Positions 19,206 through 28,523 of a DNA stretch of 64,000 nt are shown here, piece after piece. Source of the stretch: JACVRW01 sp963751835 (lineage in GTDB: Bacteria; Actinomycetota; Thermoleophilia; Solirubrobacterales; Thermoleophilaceae); the NCBI GenBank assembly GCA_963751835.1, contig CAVVWD010000019.1:186001-250000 (forward strand), written 5' to 3'. Numbering within the stretch: position 1 is the stretch's first letter; every line of letters begins with the position of its first letter. The translations under genes and the position numbers were made by a program. The notes under the pieces are model-generated. The model made no database searches. It saw only the letters and a list, made by a program, of their open reading frames with translations, and had not been told where the DNA came from.

Positions 19206-20784
19206 GCGCGGACTCCGTCCCTGCTGTCATCGCGCCCATCCGCCCGAGCAGGTGGTCGCCGACCCTCAGCGCGTTGGCCATCGCCGTCAGCGCCGGGTTC
19301 ACCGCGCCGATGCTGGGGAAGAAGCTCGTGTCGACGACATAGAGGTTGTCGAGCTCGTGCGCCCTGCAGTCGGTGTTGAGCACCGACGTGTCAGGGTCGG
19401 TGCCGAAGCGGCAGGTGCCAGCCTGGTGCGCACAGCCCGCGACCGGGATGGCGGTCTTGAGGTACGCATGGCGCGGGATGAGGTGATCGGGGTGCATGCC
19501 CGCGTGCGCCAGCAGCCCCTTGAGCTTGTGGTAGAGGCGCTTCGCGGGATCGTTGTTCGTCTGCTTGTAGCTCAGTCGCACGTGTCCGTCCCGGTCCAGC
19601 GTCACGCGATTTTCCGGTCGCGGGAGGTCCTCGGTCGAGAGCCAGAAGTCGACCGCGTGGCGAGCCATGTTCTCGAGCGTCCGTTCCGGCGCAAGCTTGG
19701 TCTCGAGCGGCTTCTCGCCGCGGTACATAGGTGCGGACGACTTACCGACCATCTGGATGTTCCCGAGCGGGTAGTCGTAGTCGTCGCTGCCGAAGTAGAA
19801 GTCATTGAGGCCGAGGGTCTTCTGAAAGACCGTCGGGTTCTCTTCCTTGGACAGTGCGAGGACGGCCTGGCTGTTGTGGAAGGTGTAGTTGCGGCCGAGC
19901 TGGTCGGACCGGTTCGAGAGGCCGTTCGGGTGCTTCTCGGTGGCCGAGGCGAGCAGCAGCCTGGCCGAGTTGGCAGCTCCGCAGGACACGACGACGATGT
20001 CCGCGCTGAAGGTCTCCGTGGTGCCGTCGCGGTCGACCGCGACCTCGGTCACGGCGGAGCCGGCCGGGTTGGTGTGGAGCGCCACGGCCTGTGCGTTCCT
20101 GAGCAGCGTGACGTTCGGGTGCTTGAGCGCCGGCCGCACCGCCAGCACCTCGGCGTCGGACTTCGCGTGCACGAGGCATGGGAAGCCGTCGCAGGTGGGG
20201 CAGCGGACACAGGCGCCGTGCGCCATGTCGGCCTCGTTCAGCATCACACCGCAGGGGGCGTGGAAGGGATGGTGACCGGCTGCCGCAAGGTCGTCGGCCA
20301 GCTGCTGGATGCGCGGCTCGTGGGACACCGCCGGGAAGGGATAGGGCGCGCCGGCCGGCGGTTCGGTCGGGTCCTCGCCGCGCGCGCCATGCACCTGGTA
20401 GAGCTGCTCGGCCTGCGTGTAGTACGGCTCCATCTCGTCGTACCCAATGGGCCAGGCGGGCGACACGCCGTCGTGATGGCGCAGCTCGCCGAAGTCCTCC
20501 GCGCGCAGCCGGTAGAGCGCCGCGCCGTACAGCTTTGTGGCCCCGCCGACGAAGTAGTGCACCTGGGGCTGGAAGGCCTTGGCCGTATCGGCGTCGTACC
20601 AGGTGTCCGCCGAGATGTAGCGGTTGTCGATGAACACCTCCCCGGCGGACCAGTTGTGCGGCTCGCGCGGGAGCCAGTCGCCGCGCTCCAGCAGCAGGAT
20701 CCGCTTGCCGGAGGGAGCGAGGCGGTGGACGAGCGTGCCGCCGCCGGCCCCGCTGCCGATGACGATGACGTCGTAAGAGCTCAT
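19195..20784 (-). CDS. GMC-family FAD oxidoreductase (sugar/alcohol dehydrogenase)
   Basis: A 529-residue glucose-methanol-choline oxidoreductase. The N-terminal ADP-binding motif is VIVIGSGAGGGTLVHRLA; the FAD loop is HYFVGGATKLYGAALYRLR. The C-terminus carries AGTCRFGTDPDTSVLN and SIGAVNPALTAMANALR, the usual active-site end. A cysteine cluster, CVRCPTCDGFPCLVHAKSDA (res. about 193-212), is typical of a bacterial subgroup related to glucose dehydrogenases. No signal peptide is seen, so it is probably cytoplasmic or membrane-associated. It overlaps ndh by 11 bases. Substrate is not certain; the operon suggests glucose or a related aldose. Confidence 0.88.
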   Translation of the reverse strand: MSSYDVIVIGSGAGGGTLVHRLAPSGKRILLLERGDWLPREPHNWSAGEVFIDNRYISADTWYDADTAKAFQPQVHYFVGGATKLYGAALYRLRAEDFGELRHHDGVSPAWPIGYDEMEPYYTQAEQLYQVHGARGEDPTEPPAGAPYPFPAVSHEPRIQQLADDLAAAGHHPFHAPCGVMLNEADMAHGACVRCPTCDGFPCLVHAKSDAEVLAVRPALKHPNVTLLRNAQAVALHTNPAGSAVTEVAVDRDGTTETFSADIVVVSCGAANSARLLLASATEKHPNGLSNRSDQLGRNYTFHNSQAVLALSKEENPTVFQKTLGLNDFYFGSDDYDYPLGNIQMVGKSSAPMYRGEKPLETKLAPERTLENMARHAVDFWLSTEDLPRPENRVTLDRDGHVRLSYKQTNNDPAKRLYHKLKGLLAHAGMHPDHLIPRHAYLKTAIPVAGCAHQAGTCRFGTDPDTSVLNTDCRAHELDNLYVVDTSFFPSIGAVNPALTAMANALRVGDHLLGRMGAMTAGTESAHAA

Positions 20785-22712
20785 CCGGTGTACTCCTCGA
20801 GTCGCTCTTCGAGGATGATTCGCGCGCCCGCCTCGATCAGCGCGAGATGGGAGAACGCCTGCGGGAAGTTCCCCAGGTGCCTGCCCGTGCTGCTGTCGAA
20901 CTCCTCCGCGTACAGGCCCAGCGGCGATGCGACGCTCAGTAGCCGCTCCATCAGATCGCGGGCGCCCTGGCGGTCGCCGACAATCGAGAGCGCCGACACG
21001 AGCCAGAACGAGCAGATCAGGAAGCTGCCCTCCTTGCCCGACAGGCCGTCGTCGGTCTCGTCGGTGCGGTATCGCAGGACGAAGCCGTCCTCGGTCAGAT
21101 CGTCCGCGATCGCCTCGACGCTCTTTCGCAGGCGCTCGTCGTCACTCGGCAGCAAACCGAAGAGCGCCGCCAGCAGCGTGGACGCGTCGAGCGCGTCGGT
21201 GTCGTAGTGCTGGCGCAGCACGCCCTCGCGAACGCCGTGTTCGAGGATGTCCTCCTTGATCTCGTCGGCGGTAGCGCCCCAGGTCTTCTGAAGATCCGGC
21301 TCGCCGGCGATATGCGCCAGCTTCGAGGCGCGGTCGAGCGCGACCCAGCACATCAACTTCGAGGACACGTAGTGCTGCGGGTCGCCGCGGGCCTCCCATA
21401 TGCCCTGGTCGGGATTCCGCCACACCTGTATCGCGCACTCCGCCTGGCTCTGGACGATTGGCCACAGCCGCCGCGGCATGCGTTGGCTGCGACGCGTATG
21501 GAGCAGGATCGAGTCGAGCGCCGCCCCGAAGACGTCGTTCTGGCGCTGGTTGAACGCCCCGTTGCCGATTCGCACCGGGTGGGCTCCTGCGTACCCGGAC
21601 AGTTCGTCTCGCGTGGACTCGGTCAGGTCGCGGTGCCCGTCGATCCCGTACATGATCTGGAGCGCCCCGTCTTGGTCCGGCTCGAGGTCGGCGACGAACT
21701 GCATGAACTCGTCGGCCTCCCAGTCCAGGTTCAGGAAGTGCAGCGCCTGCAGCGTGAAGGTCGAGTCCCGGATCCAGGTGAAGCGGTAGTCCCAGTTGCG
21801 CTCACCGCCGGGCGTCTCCGGCAGTGACGTCGTGAGCGCCGCGACGGTCGCGCCGGTCGGCATGTACGTGAGGCCCTTGATCGTGAGCGCCGAGCGTTCG
21901 ATCGGCCCGCGCCAGCGGTGGTCGATCGGACGCGCATGGTGCAGCCAGTTGCGCCAGTAGGCCGTGGTGGCGGCCAGGCGAGCGTTGGCCTCGTCGATGT
22001 TCTGCGGGGCGGCGAGCTCCTCGGCCCACGTAAGCGAGCAATAGGCCTGCTCGCCCTGCTTGAGCGTGTGCCGCGCCCTGACCCGTTCGCCCTCGACCCC
22101 GATCGCCATGTCGGTCTGCAGCCTGATCGTCTGCCCGGCGCCGGTCGCGTCGGCCGTGTGGCGGCCATCGTCGACCAGCGACCACTCCGCCGGCGTGCGT
22201 CCGTAGTCGAAGACCGGCTCGCACACCACGTCGACCTCGACACTTCCCTCCAAGCAGAGGACCGTGCGCACGAGCATGTGGTCGCCGTCCTCGTCGGCTG
22301 GCGGGCGCGTGTGCGGCGTGACCTCGTCCTCGTGGTCCCGCGGACCCATAGTCAGCGCGTCGCGAACCACTATCCAGCCCGTGGGCGTGTTCCACGTCGT
22401 CAGCACGGTGTTCGTGCCGGGCTCGTAGATGCGCGCCGTCGGGACGTTCACTCCGAACGGGCCCAGGCGGAAGCTCCCTGCCTGGCGGTCGAGCAGCGTG
22501 CCGAAGACGCTCGGCGAGTCGAAGCGCGGCACGCAAAGCCAGTCGATCGACCCGTCGGGCGCCAGCAGCGCGCCGGTGTGGCAGTTCGACAGGAACGCGT
22601 AGTCCGCGATCGGCGGGAACGGCGAGGGAGCGGCGGCGCTCTGCGGCAGGGCGGCTTCCGCGGGCTTGCTGTCCCCGCTTGCCCGTGGCTTCTTGCTCTT
22701 GGCCGTGCTCAT
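20781..22712 (-). CDS. Glycoside hydrolase family 15 (trehalase/glucoamylase-like)
   Basis: About 643 residues. The N-terminal region PIADYAFLSNCHTGALLAPD with GSIDWLCVPRFDSPSVFGTLL is the beta-sandwich start of the mycobacterial-type GH15 trehalases. The alpha/alpha-barrel has NWDYRFTWIRDSTFTLQAL and a conserved Glu in QGIWEARG, expected as catalytic acid, with a second Glu expected near the end (LYAEEFD). The ATG at 22712 overlaps the zwf stop by 4 bases; a start at 22736 would lie inside zwf. It probably hydrolyses trehalose or alpha-glucosides to glucose inside the cell. Confidence 0.88.
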   Translation of the reverse strand: MSTAKSKKPRASGDSKPAEAALPQSAAAPSPFPPIADYAFLSNCHTGALLAPDGSIDWLCVPRFDSPSVFGTLLDRQAGSFRLGPFGVNVPTARIYEPGTNTVLTTWNTPTGWIVVRDALTMGPRDHEDEVTPHTRPPADEDGDHMLVRTVLCLEGSVEVDVVCEPVFDYGRTPAEWSLVDDGRHTADATGAGQTIRLQTDMAIGVEGERVRARHTLKQGEQAYCSLTWAEELAAPQNIDEANARLAATTAYWRNWLHHARPIDHRWRGPIERSALTIKGLTYMPTGATVAALTTSLPETPGGERNWDYRFTWIRDSTFTLQALHFLNLDWEADEFMQFVADLEPDQDGALQIMYGIDGHRDLTESTRDELSGYAGAHPVRIGNGAFNQRQNDVFGAALDSILLHTRRSQRMPRRLWPIVQSQAECAIQVWRNPDQGIWEARGDPQHYVSSKLMCWVALDRASKLAHIAGEPDLQKTWGATADEIKEDILEHGVREGVLRQHYDTDALDASTLLAALFGLLPSDDERLRKSVEAIADDLTEDGFVLRYRTDETDDGLSGKEGSFLICSFWLVSALSIVGDRQGARDLMERLLSVASPLGLYAEEFDSSTGRHLGNFPQAFSHLALIEAGARIILEERLEEYTG

Positions 22713-24145
22713 GACGCCACCCAGGGACCGTGCCACCGGCCGTGTCCGGCGACGAGCTCATCCGCTTCCGTCGGGCCCCAGGATCCCTTCGCGTACCCAT
22801 GCACGGGCGGGGGCGCGTCGAGAAGAGGCTGCAGCACGCGCCAGCACTGCTCGACGCTGTCCTGTCGCTTGAAGCGCTTGCTGTCGCCGATCATCGCGGC
22901 GTGGAGAAGCACCTCGTAGGGCGTCGCGCCCTCGCCCCCTTCCTCGGCGAATTCCATGTCCAGGTTTATCGGCTCGGGCTTCACGCCGTCGGCGCGCTGC
23001 GCATCGGCAAGCAGCCTGATCCCGGTCGTGGGGTCCAGCCTGACGACGAGCTGATTCGCGTCGGGGCCCTCAGATTCGACGATGCCGAAGCCGAGCCGCG
23101 GCGGATGCTTGAAGACCAGCCGCAGCTCCGTCTGCGTGATCGGGAGACACTTTCCGGTGCGGATGAAGAACGGGACGCCGGACCAACGCCAGTTCTCGAT
23201 CTCCAGGCGCAGAGCGGCGTAGGTCTCCGTCGTCGAGTCCGCGGCGACGCCGTCGATCTCGCGGTAACCGTCGTACTGCCCACGAACATAGTGGGCGGGG
23301 TCGGCGGCGGGCATGGCCTGGAAGACCGAGACGATCGAGTTCTTCAGCGTCGTCGCATCCCCTGTGGCCGGGGGTTCCATCGCGGCGGCTGCGATCACCT
23401 GCATCAGGTGGTTGACCACCACGTCGCGAAGGGCGCCGACGGGGTCGTAGAAGTGGCCGCGATCCTCGACCCCGAAGCTCTCGGCCATCGTGATCTGAAC
23501 CGACGACACGTAGTTGCGGTTCCAGATCGGCTCGAACATGGTGTTCGCGAACCGCAGGTAGAGGATCTCGACGAGCCCCATCTTGCCCAGGAAGTGGTCG
23601 ATGCGGTAGAGCTGGGACTCGTCCAGGTACTCGTGGACCTGCTCGTTCAGCGCGGCCGCCGAGGCGACGTCATGACCGAACGGCTTCTCAACCACCACGC
23701 GCGCGGACTTGGTCAACCCCGCCCCGGCCAGCCCCTTGATCACCATTCCGAACAGCGACGGCGGGATCTCGAGATAGAACACGGGGCTACGCGCGTCCCC
23801 GACTTGCGCCGCCACGCGCTTGTAGGTGTCGTCGTCGCCGAAGTCGCCGGGCACATAGGACAACCGGGCGGCGAAGCGGTCGAAGACCTCGTCGTCGATC
23901 GTCTCACCGCAATCCGCGATGCACTGGCGCGCATGTTCCCGCAGTTGGTCGACCGTCCAGTCGTCGCCCGCCACCCCGACGATCGGGCAGGTCAACAGGC
24001 CACGGCGTTCCAACCGGTACAGCGAGTGAAAGGTCATGACCTTGGCTAGGTCCCCGGTGATGCCGAAGACGACGAACACATCCGCCGGCTGAGCGCCCTC
24101 CAAGCTGCCGGCGGCTTGTTGGCGGGGCCGTACCGCAGTGCTCAT
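22709..24145 (-). CDS. zwf: Glucose-6-phosphate 1-dehydrogenase
   Basis: The 478-residue first enzyme of the oxidative pentose phosphate pathway. The NADP-binding motif is VFGITGDLAKVM (GxxGDLA), the substrate motif RIDHFLGKMGLVEILYLRFA corresponds to RIDHYLGKE in most enzymes (Met replaces the usual Glu), and EKPFGHDVASA is conserved. The ATG at 24145 gives MSTAVRPRQQAAG; a longer reading would enter the control region. It is the first gene of the operon running to cydB, with motif site A (24219-24235) upstream. Confidence 0.95.
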   Translation of the reverse strand: MSTAVRPRQQAAGSLEGAQPADVFVVFGITGDLAKVMTFHSLYRLERRGLLTCPIVGVAGDDWTVDQLREHARQCIADCGETIDDEVFDRFAARLSYVPGDFGDDDTYKRVAAQVGDARSPVFYLEIPPSLFGMVIKGLAGAGLTKSARVVVEKPFGHDVASAAALNEQVHEYLDESQLYRIDHFLGKMGLVEILYLRFANTMFEPIWNRNYVSSVQITMAESFGVEDRGHFYDPVGALRDVVVNHLMQVIAAAAMEPPATGDATTLKNSIVSVFQAMPAADPAHYVRGQYDGYREIDGVAADSTTETYAALRLEIENWRWSGVPFFIRTGKCLPITQTELRLVFKHPPRLGFGIVESEGPDANQLVVRLDPTTGIRLLADAQRADGVKPEPINLDMEFAEEGGEGATPYEVLLHAAMIGDSKRFKRQDSVEQCWRVLQPLLDAPPPVHGYAKGSWGPTEADELVAGHGRWHGPWVAS

Positions 24146-24218
24146 AGAAGGCCATTCCGTCGGGGGAGGGGCGACGATTCCTCGCTCGGATTCTCGGGCG
24201 CGGGTGGCCCGGTGGGCA

Positions 24219-24263
24219 TCACCCGGATCGGGTGATTCGTAGCAGGCCTGGTGTCCATACGCT
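24219..24263 (+). promoter_or_regulatory. Palindrome site A: TCACCC-GGATC-GGGTGA with -10 TACGCT
   Basis: A perfect 6-base dyad at 24219-24235, followed 22 bases later by TACGCT (24258-24263). It matches the layout of the sites listed below. No good start codon follows within 10 bases, so it may be an upstream tandem promoter for the cyclase gene. On the minus strand a weaker GAGAAT lies 23 bases away toward zwf, so control of the zwf operon is possible. It lies in the 241-base gap between the divergent genes. Confidence 0.5.
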
Positions 24264-24334
24264 CCCCCGATCGCCACTCGGGTGCGAGGCGCATGCGGTC
24301 GACCGACCAGACCCTCATTGGCCTCATCGCGCCC

Positions 24335-24386
24335 TCACCCGAATCAGGCGAGGCGCGCCGAGCGTCGCTGCCGTAGGTTCCCGGCG
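24335..24386 (+). promoter_or_regulatory. Palindrome site B: TCACCC-GAATC-AGGCGA with -10 TAGGTT, leaderless
   Basis: The left arm is perfect and the right arm degenerate (24335-24351). After 22 bases comes TAGGTT (24374-24379), and 7 bases later the in-frame TTG at 24387 of the cyclase gene. Together with site A this forms a tandem arrangement. Confidence 0.5.
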
Positions 24387-25298
24387 TTGGCGGACGTGGA
24401 CATGACAGCGCACGAGTTCCGCGAGCTGTTCGATGCGGTCTCCAACTGGGGCCGCTGGAACGACCGCGGAGAGCGAGGGGCCCTGAACCACCTCACGCCC
24501 GCGCGGGTCGCAGCAGCCGCCAGGCTCGTTGACAGCGGGACCACCATCACGCTCAGTCAGCCGCTCCAGACCGAGGCGCGCCCGGATGTGCCCGAGCCGG
24601 CCGACCACCACATGACGATGCTGCCCGGAGGCGACGGTTTCGCGAAGGACTACGTGGGCGTCGACTACCACAACGACGGGCAGAGCCATATCGATGCCTT
24701 CTCCCACGTCGCATTTGCCGGCTTTCTCTTCGACGGGAGCCCGGCCAGCTCCGTTACAGCGCAGGGTGCGCAGGCCGGGGCGATCGACGTCCTCAAGGAT
24801 GGGCTCGTCGGCCGCGGTGTACTGGTGGATGTGCCGCGAACGCGGGGCGTCCCCTGGGTCGAGCCGGGGGAGCACGTCTTCCGCGAGGATCTCGAGGCGG
24901 CGGAGCGCGTCCAGGGAGTCAGAATTGGGGCCGGCGACATCCTCCTCGTTCGCACAGGACACGCGCGGCGCCTGGCGGAGCTCGGGCCGTGGGACACGCG
25001 ACAGGCGAAGGCCGGTCTGCACCCGAAGGCGGCGTCTTTCCTCGCGGACCGGCGCGTCGCGGCGCTCGGGTCGGACGGCAACAACGACACGGCTCCGAGC
25101 ACGACGGAGGACGTCGGATTCCCGATTCACGTACTTGCACTCAACGCCATGGGCGTACACCTGCTCGACTACCTCCAGTTCGAGGACGTGGCACCGCATT
25201 GCGAAGCGACCGGCCGCTGGGAGTTCCTGTTCGTCGCCGCCCCCCTCCGGATTGTCCGTGGGACGGGATCGCCGCTCAACCCGATCGCGATCTTCTGA
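24387..25298 (+). CDS. Cyclase-family protein (kynurenine formamidase-like hydrolase)
   Basis: About 300 residues with the PF04199 metal-hydrolase layout: an N-terminal WGRWNDRGERGALNHLTPA motif seen in the bacterial cyclase subgroup, the metal-site segment GQSHIDAFSHVAF (equivalent to HxGTHxDxxxH, with the first position altered), and GDILLVRTGHARR. The C-terminal NAMGVHLLDYLQFEDVAP is also typical. Starts at TTG 24387, GTG 24396 and ATG 24402 are in frame; the promoter geometry favours 24387 (leaderless), while ATG gives MTAHEFRELFDAV. Substrate unknown. Confidence 0.85.
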   Translation: MADVDMTAHEFRELFDAVSNWGRWNDRGERGALNHLTPARVAAAARLVDSGTTITLSQPLQTEARPDVPEPADHHMTMLPGGDGFAKDYVGVDYHNDGQSHIDAFSHVAFAGFLFDGSPASSVTAQGAQAGAIDVLKDGLVGRGVLVDVPRTRGVPWVEPGEHVFREDLEAAERVQGVRIGAGDILLVRTGHARRLAELGPWDTRQAKAGLHPKAASFLADRRVAALGSDGNNDTAPSTTEDVGFPIHVLALNAMGVHLLDYLQFEDVAPHCEATGRWEFLFVAAPLRIVRGTGSPLNPIAIF

Positions 25299-25303
25299 TC
25301 ATC

Positions 25304-25987
25304 GTGGCCGGCACGCCCGAGGCGCGGGAGGCCGACGAGAGCGCTCAAGTCGTGGGCGAGTCACGATGGCCGATGGCAGCGGCCGTCGTGGCCGCGATCG
25401 TGCTGACGATTCTGCTGCCGAAGAACCACCGGGTATTACCTGAGGGGGTGGTCCCGGCCCTCGAGGGTGTCCTGCTCGTGGCACTGATCGTCGGTGATCC
25501 GGGGGCGATCGATCGCCGCTCGCGACAGTTGCGCGCTATCTCGATCGCGTTGGTGTTCGTCCTTTTGCTGAGCGCGCTCTGGGCGACGGTGCGGCTGATC
25601 GACGTCCTCATCACCGGCGGCCCGCAGACGAACTCGGCCAGCGACCTGCTCGAGGCGGGCTCGATCGTCTGGACCGGCAACATCCTCGCCTTCGCCCTGC
25701 TCTACTGGGAGCTCGGCAGCGGTGGCTCGGCCGCTCGTGCTCACAAATCGGGAAGCGTCGTCGACTTCGCCTTCCCGCAGCAGATGAATCCCGAGCTCGC
25801 GCCGGCTGGCTGGAGGCCGCAGTTCGTCGACTACCTCTACCTGGCCTTCACGAATGCCACTGCCTTCAGTCCCACCGACGCGATGCCGATTGCGCCCTGG
25901 GCCAAGATCGCGATGACGGTGCAGTCGCTCATCTCACTGGCGATTCTCGGCCTGGTAATCGCCCGCGCCGTGAACGTGTTCGCGTGA
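25304..25987 (+). CDS. DUF1345-like membrane protein
   Basis: About 227 residues from GTG 25304. It has four to five hydrophobic segments: AAAVVAAIVLTILLP, VLLVALIVGDPG, ISIALVFVLLLSALWATV, SIVWTGNILAFALLYWEL and a last helix QSLISLAILGLVIARAVNVF. The segment YLAFTNATAFSPTDAMP followed by a final helix is like the pore/selectivity-type region of DUF1345 and two-TM ion-channel relatives. A longer reading starts inside the cyclase gene and is rejected. It sits 5 bases after the cyclase stop and overlaps the MFS gene start (GTGA), so it belongs to the same operon. Confidence 0.7.
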   Translation: MAGTPEAREADESAQVVGESRWPMAAAVVAAIVLTILLPKNHRVLPEGVVPALEGVLLVALIVGDPGAIDRRSRQLRAISIALVFVLLLSALWATVRLIDVLITGGPQTNSASDLLEAGSIVWTGNILAFALLYWELGSGGSAARAHKSGSVVDFAFPQQMNPELAPAGWRPQFVDYLYLAFTNATAFSPTDAMPIAPWAKIAMTVQSLISLAILGLVIARAVNVFA

Positions 25988-27625
25988 GCGAGAAAGCTCC
26001 GCAGACTGCGGCCGGCCCGAGCTCGACCGCGCCGGAGCGCGCGGGCCTCGTCCTCATCTCTCTCATCCTCGTCGCCGCGGTCGCGAACCTGAACCTGGCC
26101 GTGGCCAACGTGGCGCTGCCGGACATCGGCAAGGCGTTCGACGCGGGACAGACCGAGATCAATCTCGTTGCGGTCGGCTACTCGCTCGGACTGGCCGCAT
26201 CGGTGCTCTATCTCGGCGCCGCTCGGCGATCGCTACGGGCGAAAGCTGATGCTGATCCTCGGCACGTCCCTGTCGATGCCGGCCTCGCTGCTCGCCGCCC
26301 TCGCCCCGTCGATCGAGGTTCTGTTCGGCGCGCGTCTGCTCGGCGGGCTGGCCGCCGGGATGGCCTACCCCACCACGCTCGCCCTGATCACGGCGCTGTG
26401 GTCGGGACCGGCACGCACGAAGTCGATTGCCCTGTGGTCTGGCCTCGGCGGCGCGATCGCCGCGCTGGGGCCGCTGCTCGCGGGCGCCCTGCTCACGGGG
26501 TTCGACTGGGGTTCCGTCTTCGTGATCACGTTGCCGCTTGCCGTGGTGGCCCTGTACCTGGCTCTCCGCTTCGTGCCCGCGCATGTCAACGAGGCCACCG
26601 ATCCCGTTGACAACCTCGGGGGCATCCTGTCGGTTCTGCTGGTGGCCGCGCTCGTGCTGGCCATCAACTTCGCGCCCGTGCCGAACGAGGAAGCCCTGGC
26701 TCTGGGGTTGGCGGCTATCGCCCTGGCGGCGGCGGCCGCCTTCGTAATCCGCCAGCGTCGGGCGAAGGCGCCGCTCTACGACCTCGCGGTAGCCGGGCGC
26801 CGCATCTTCTGGGTGGCCGCGTGCGCGGGGATCATCGTGTTCGGCACCCTCATGGGCGCGATGTTCGTGGGCCAGCAGTTCCTGCAGAACGTGCTCGGAT
26901 ACTCGACGCTGGACGCCGGGGTCGCGATCCTCCCGGCGGTAGTCGGCATGGTGCTGGTCGCGCCACGCTCGGCGAAGCTGGTGGACGCGCACGGTGCGCG
27001 TCTCACGCTGCTCGTCGGCTATGCCTTCTGCCTGCTGGGCTTCCTCACGATGCTCCTGCTGTGGAAGGAGGACATCTCCTACTGGAAGGTCGGTCTTGGC
27101 TACGCCTTCATCGGCATCGGCGTCGGGTTCGCCGGAACGCCGGCCTCGCACTCGCTCACCGGCTCCGTGCCCGTACGGCGCGCCGGCATGGCCTCCGGGA
27201 CGGCCGATCTGCAGCGCGACCTGGGCGGAGCGATCATGCAGTCGATCCTCGGCGCGGTTCTCACCGCCGGCTACGCGGCGGCCGCAGCTGCGGCGATCGC
27301 CGGGGCGCCCAACCAGGACAAGATCACGAACCAGGTCCAGACCGAGCTGACGAGGTCGTTCTCGAGCGCGGTCGAGACCGCCGAGCGCTATCCCCAGTAC
27401 GAGAGCCAGATCGTCGCCGCCGCAAAGTCGTCGTTCCTGGACGGTGACGAGCGGGCCTATCTCGCCGGGATCGTCGCGATCCTGCTCGGCGCCGCGCTGG
27501 TCTTCTTCCTGTTCCCGAGGAAGGAGAGGGAGGCGGAGCTGCTGGCGCAGTACCACTCGGAGGACGTCTCCGAGAGGGCGGGGCCGGCTACACCACCGGC
27601 GTCGGCGGCTCGCGCCCGTCGATGA
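25984..27625 (+). pseudogene. MFS exporter, 14-TM drug/proton antiporter type, one frameshift
   Basis: N-terminal residues to ASVLYLGA read from GTG 25984, then one extra C near 26219-26222 (GGCGCCGCTC, expected GGCGCGCTC) throws the frame. The rest continues in the next frame as LGDRYGRKLMLILGTSLSM, which contains the MFS motif A. The remainder is intact to 27625: SGLGGAIAALGPLLAGALL (motif C-like), about 14 membrane helices in all, and a long loop before the last helix, as in the EmrB/QacA subfamily. With the base removed the protein is a normal-length exporter. Substrate unknown. Confidence 0.8.
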
Positions 27626-28508
27626 CGGCGAGCACGTTCTCGGCGCACAGGCGGGCCATGGCAGCCCTGGTCGCACCCGTCGCAGATCCCAGGTGTGGGA
27701 GCAGGACCGTGTTCGGCAGCTCGCGCAGCTCCGGCGGCACGTGTGGCTCGTCCTCGTAGACGTCGAGGCCGGCCGCGCCCAAGTGGCCGGAGCGCAGCGC
27801 ATCGACCAGTGCGTACGTGTCGACCACGGCGCCGCGGCTGGTGTTCACGAGGATCGCGCCACGCTTCATCTGGGCCAGGCGCGACGCGTCGATCAGGTGC
27901 CGCGTCTCGGTCGTGAGCGGCACGTGAAGACTGACGAAGTCCGAGCTCGCCAGGAGATCACCGAGCTCGCGGCCCTCCGAGCGCGAGCTGAACAGCAGGT
28001 GTACATCGAAGCCCCGAAGTAGCTCAGCGACCCGCCTGGCTATCCGCCCGAAGCCCACGAGTCCGACCGTCGCGCCGGCGAGCTCGCGTCCCAGGAGCTG
28101 GTCCTCCTCCAACCAAGCGCCGTTCCGGATGAGTGCGTCGGCCTCTGATATTCGCCGGGCGGTCGCCAGCATCAGCGCGATCGCGAGCTCCGCAGTGGCA
28201 TTCGTGAGAACGTCCGGAGTATTGGTCGCTCGGACGCCGCGCTTGCGGACCGCCTCGACGTCGATGTTGTCGTAGCCGACGCCGAAGTTGGCAACCACCT
28301 TCAAGGAGCCTCCGGCGTCGTCGAGGAGCTGCGCATCGATCCGGGTGCTCGGATCGCTCACGATCGCCACGGCGCCCGGCACTTGTTCTTCCAGCCAGGT
28401 CCGCTCGGGTCGGTTACCGCCAGCCTCGACGACACAGCGGCGCCGCAGTAGGTCGAGTCCCGCTGTCGGCAGGGCGCAGGCAACAACCACTCTCGGCCTG
28501 GCCGTCAT
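27588..28508 (-). CDS. D-isomer-specific 2-hydroxyacid dehydrogenase
   Basis: About 306 residues, NAD-dependent. The substrate-binding half contains VVANFGVGYDNIDVEA; the NAD motif is GATVGLVGFGRIARRVAELL. The catalytic Arg is in NTSRGAVVD, the Glu in DVYEDEP, and the His in LLPHLGSAT. ATG 28508 (MTARPRVVVAC) is preferred; GTG 28523 is five codons upstream. Its end overlaps the convergent MFS gene by 38 bases. It would reduce glyoxylate, hydroxypyruvate or a related 2-oxoacid; specificity is unresolved. It is downstream of the lipoprotein gene and probably co-transcribed from site C. Confidence 0.92.
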   Translation of the reverse strand: MTARPRVVVACALPTAGLDLLRRRCVVEAGGNRPERTWLEEQVPGAVAIVSDPSTRIDAQLLDDAGGSLKVVANFGVGYDNIDVEAVRKRGVRATNTPDVLTNATAELAIALMLATARRISEADALIRNGAWLEEDQLLGRELAGATVGLVGFGRIARRVAELLRGFDVHLLFSSRSEGRELGDLLASSDFVSLHVPLTTETRHLIDASRLAQMKRGAILVNTSRGAVVDTYALVDALRSGHLGAAGLDVYEDEPHVPPELRELPNTVLLPHLGSATGATRAAMARLCAENVLAVIDGREPPTPVV

Positions 28509-28523
28509 CGGCTGCCCGCCCAC

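Noticed and set aside
24146..24386. Rex operator (TTGTGA-type dyad) upstream of the zwf-cydB operon.
   Set aside because: No such dyad is visible, although rex, ndh and cydAB all occur in the window. Rex control of this operon is not supported by the sequence.
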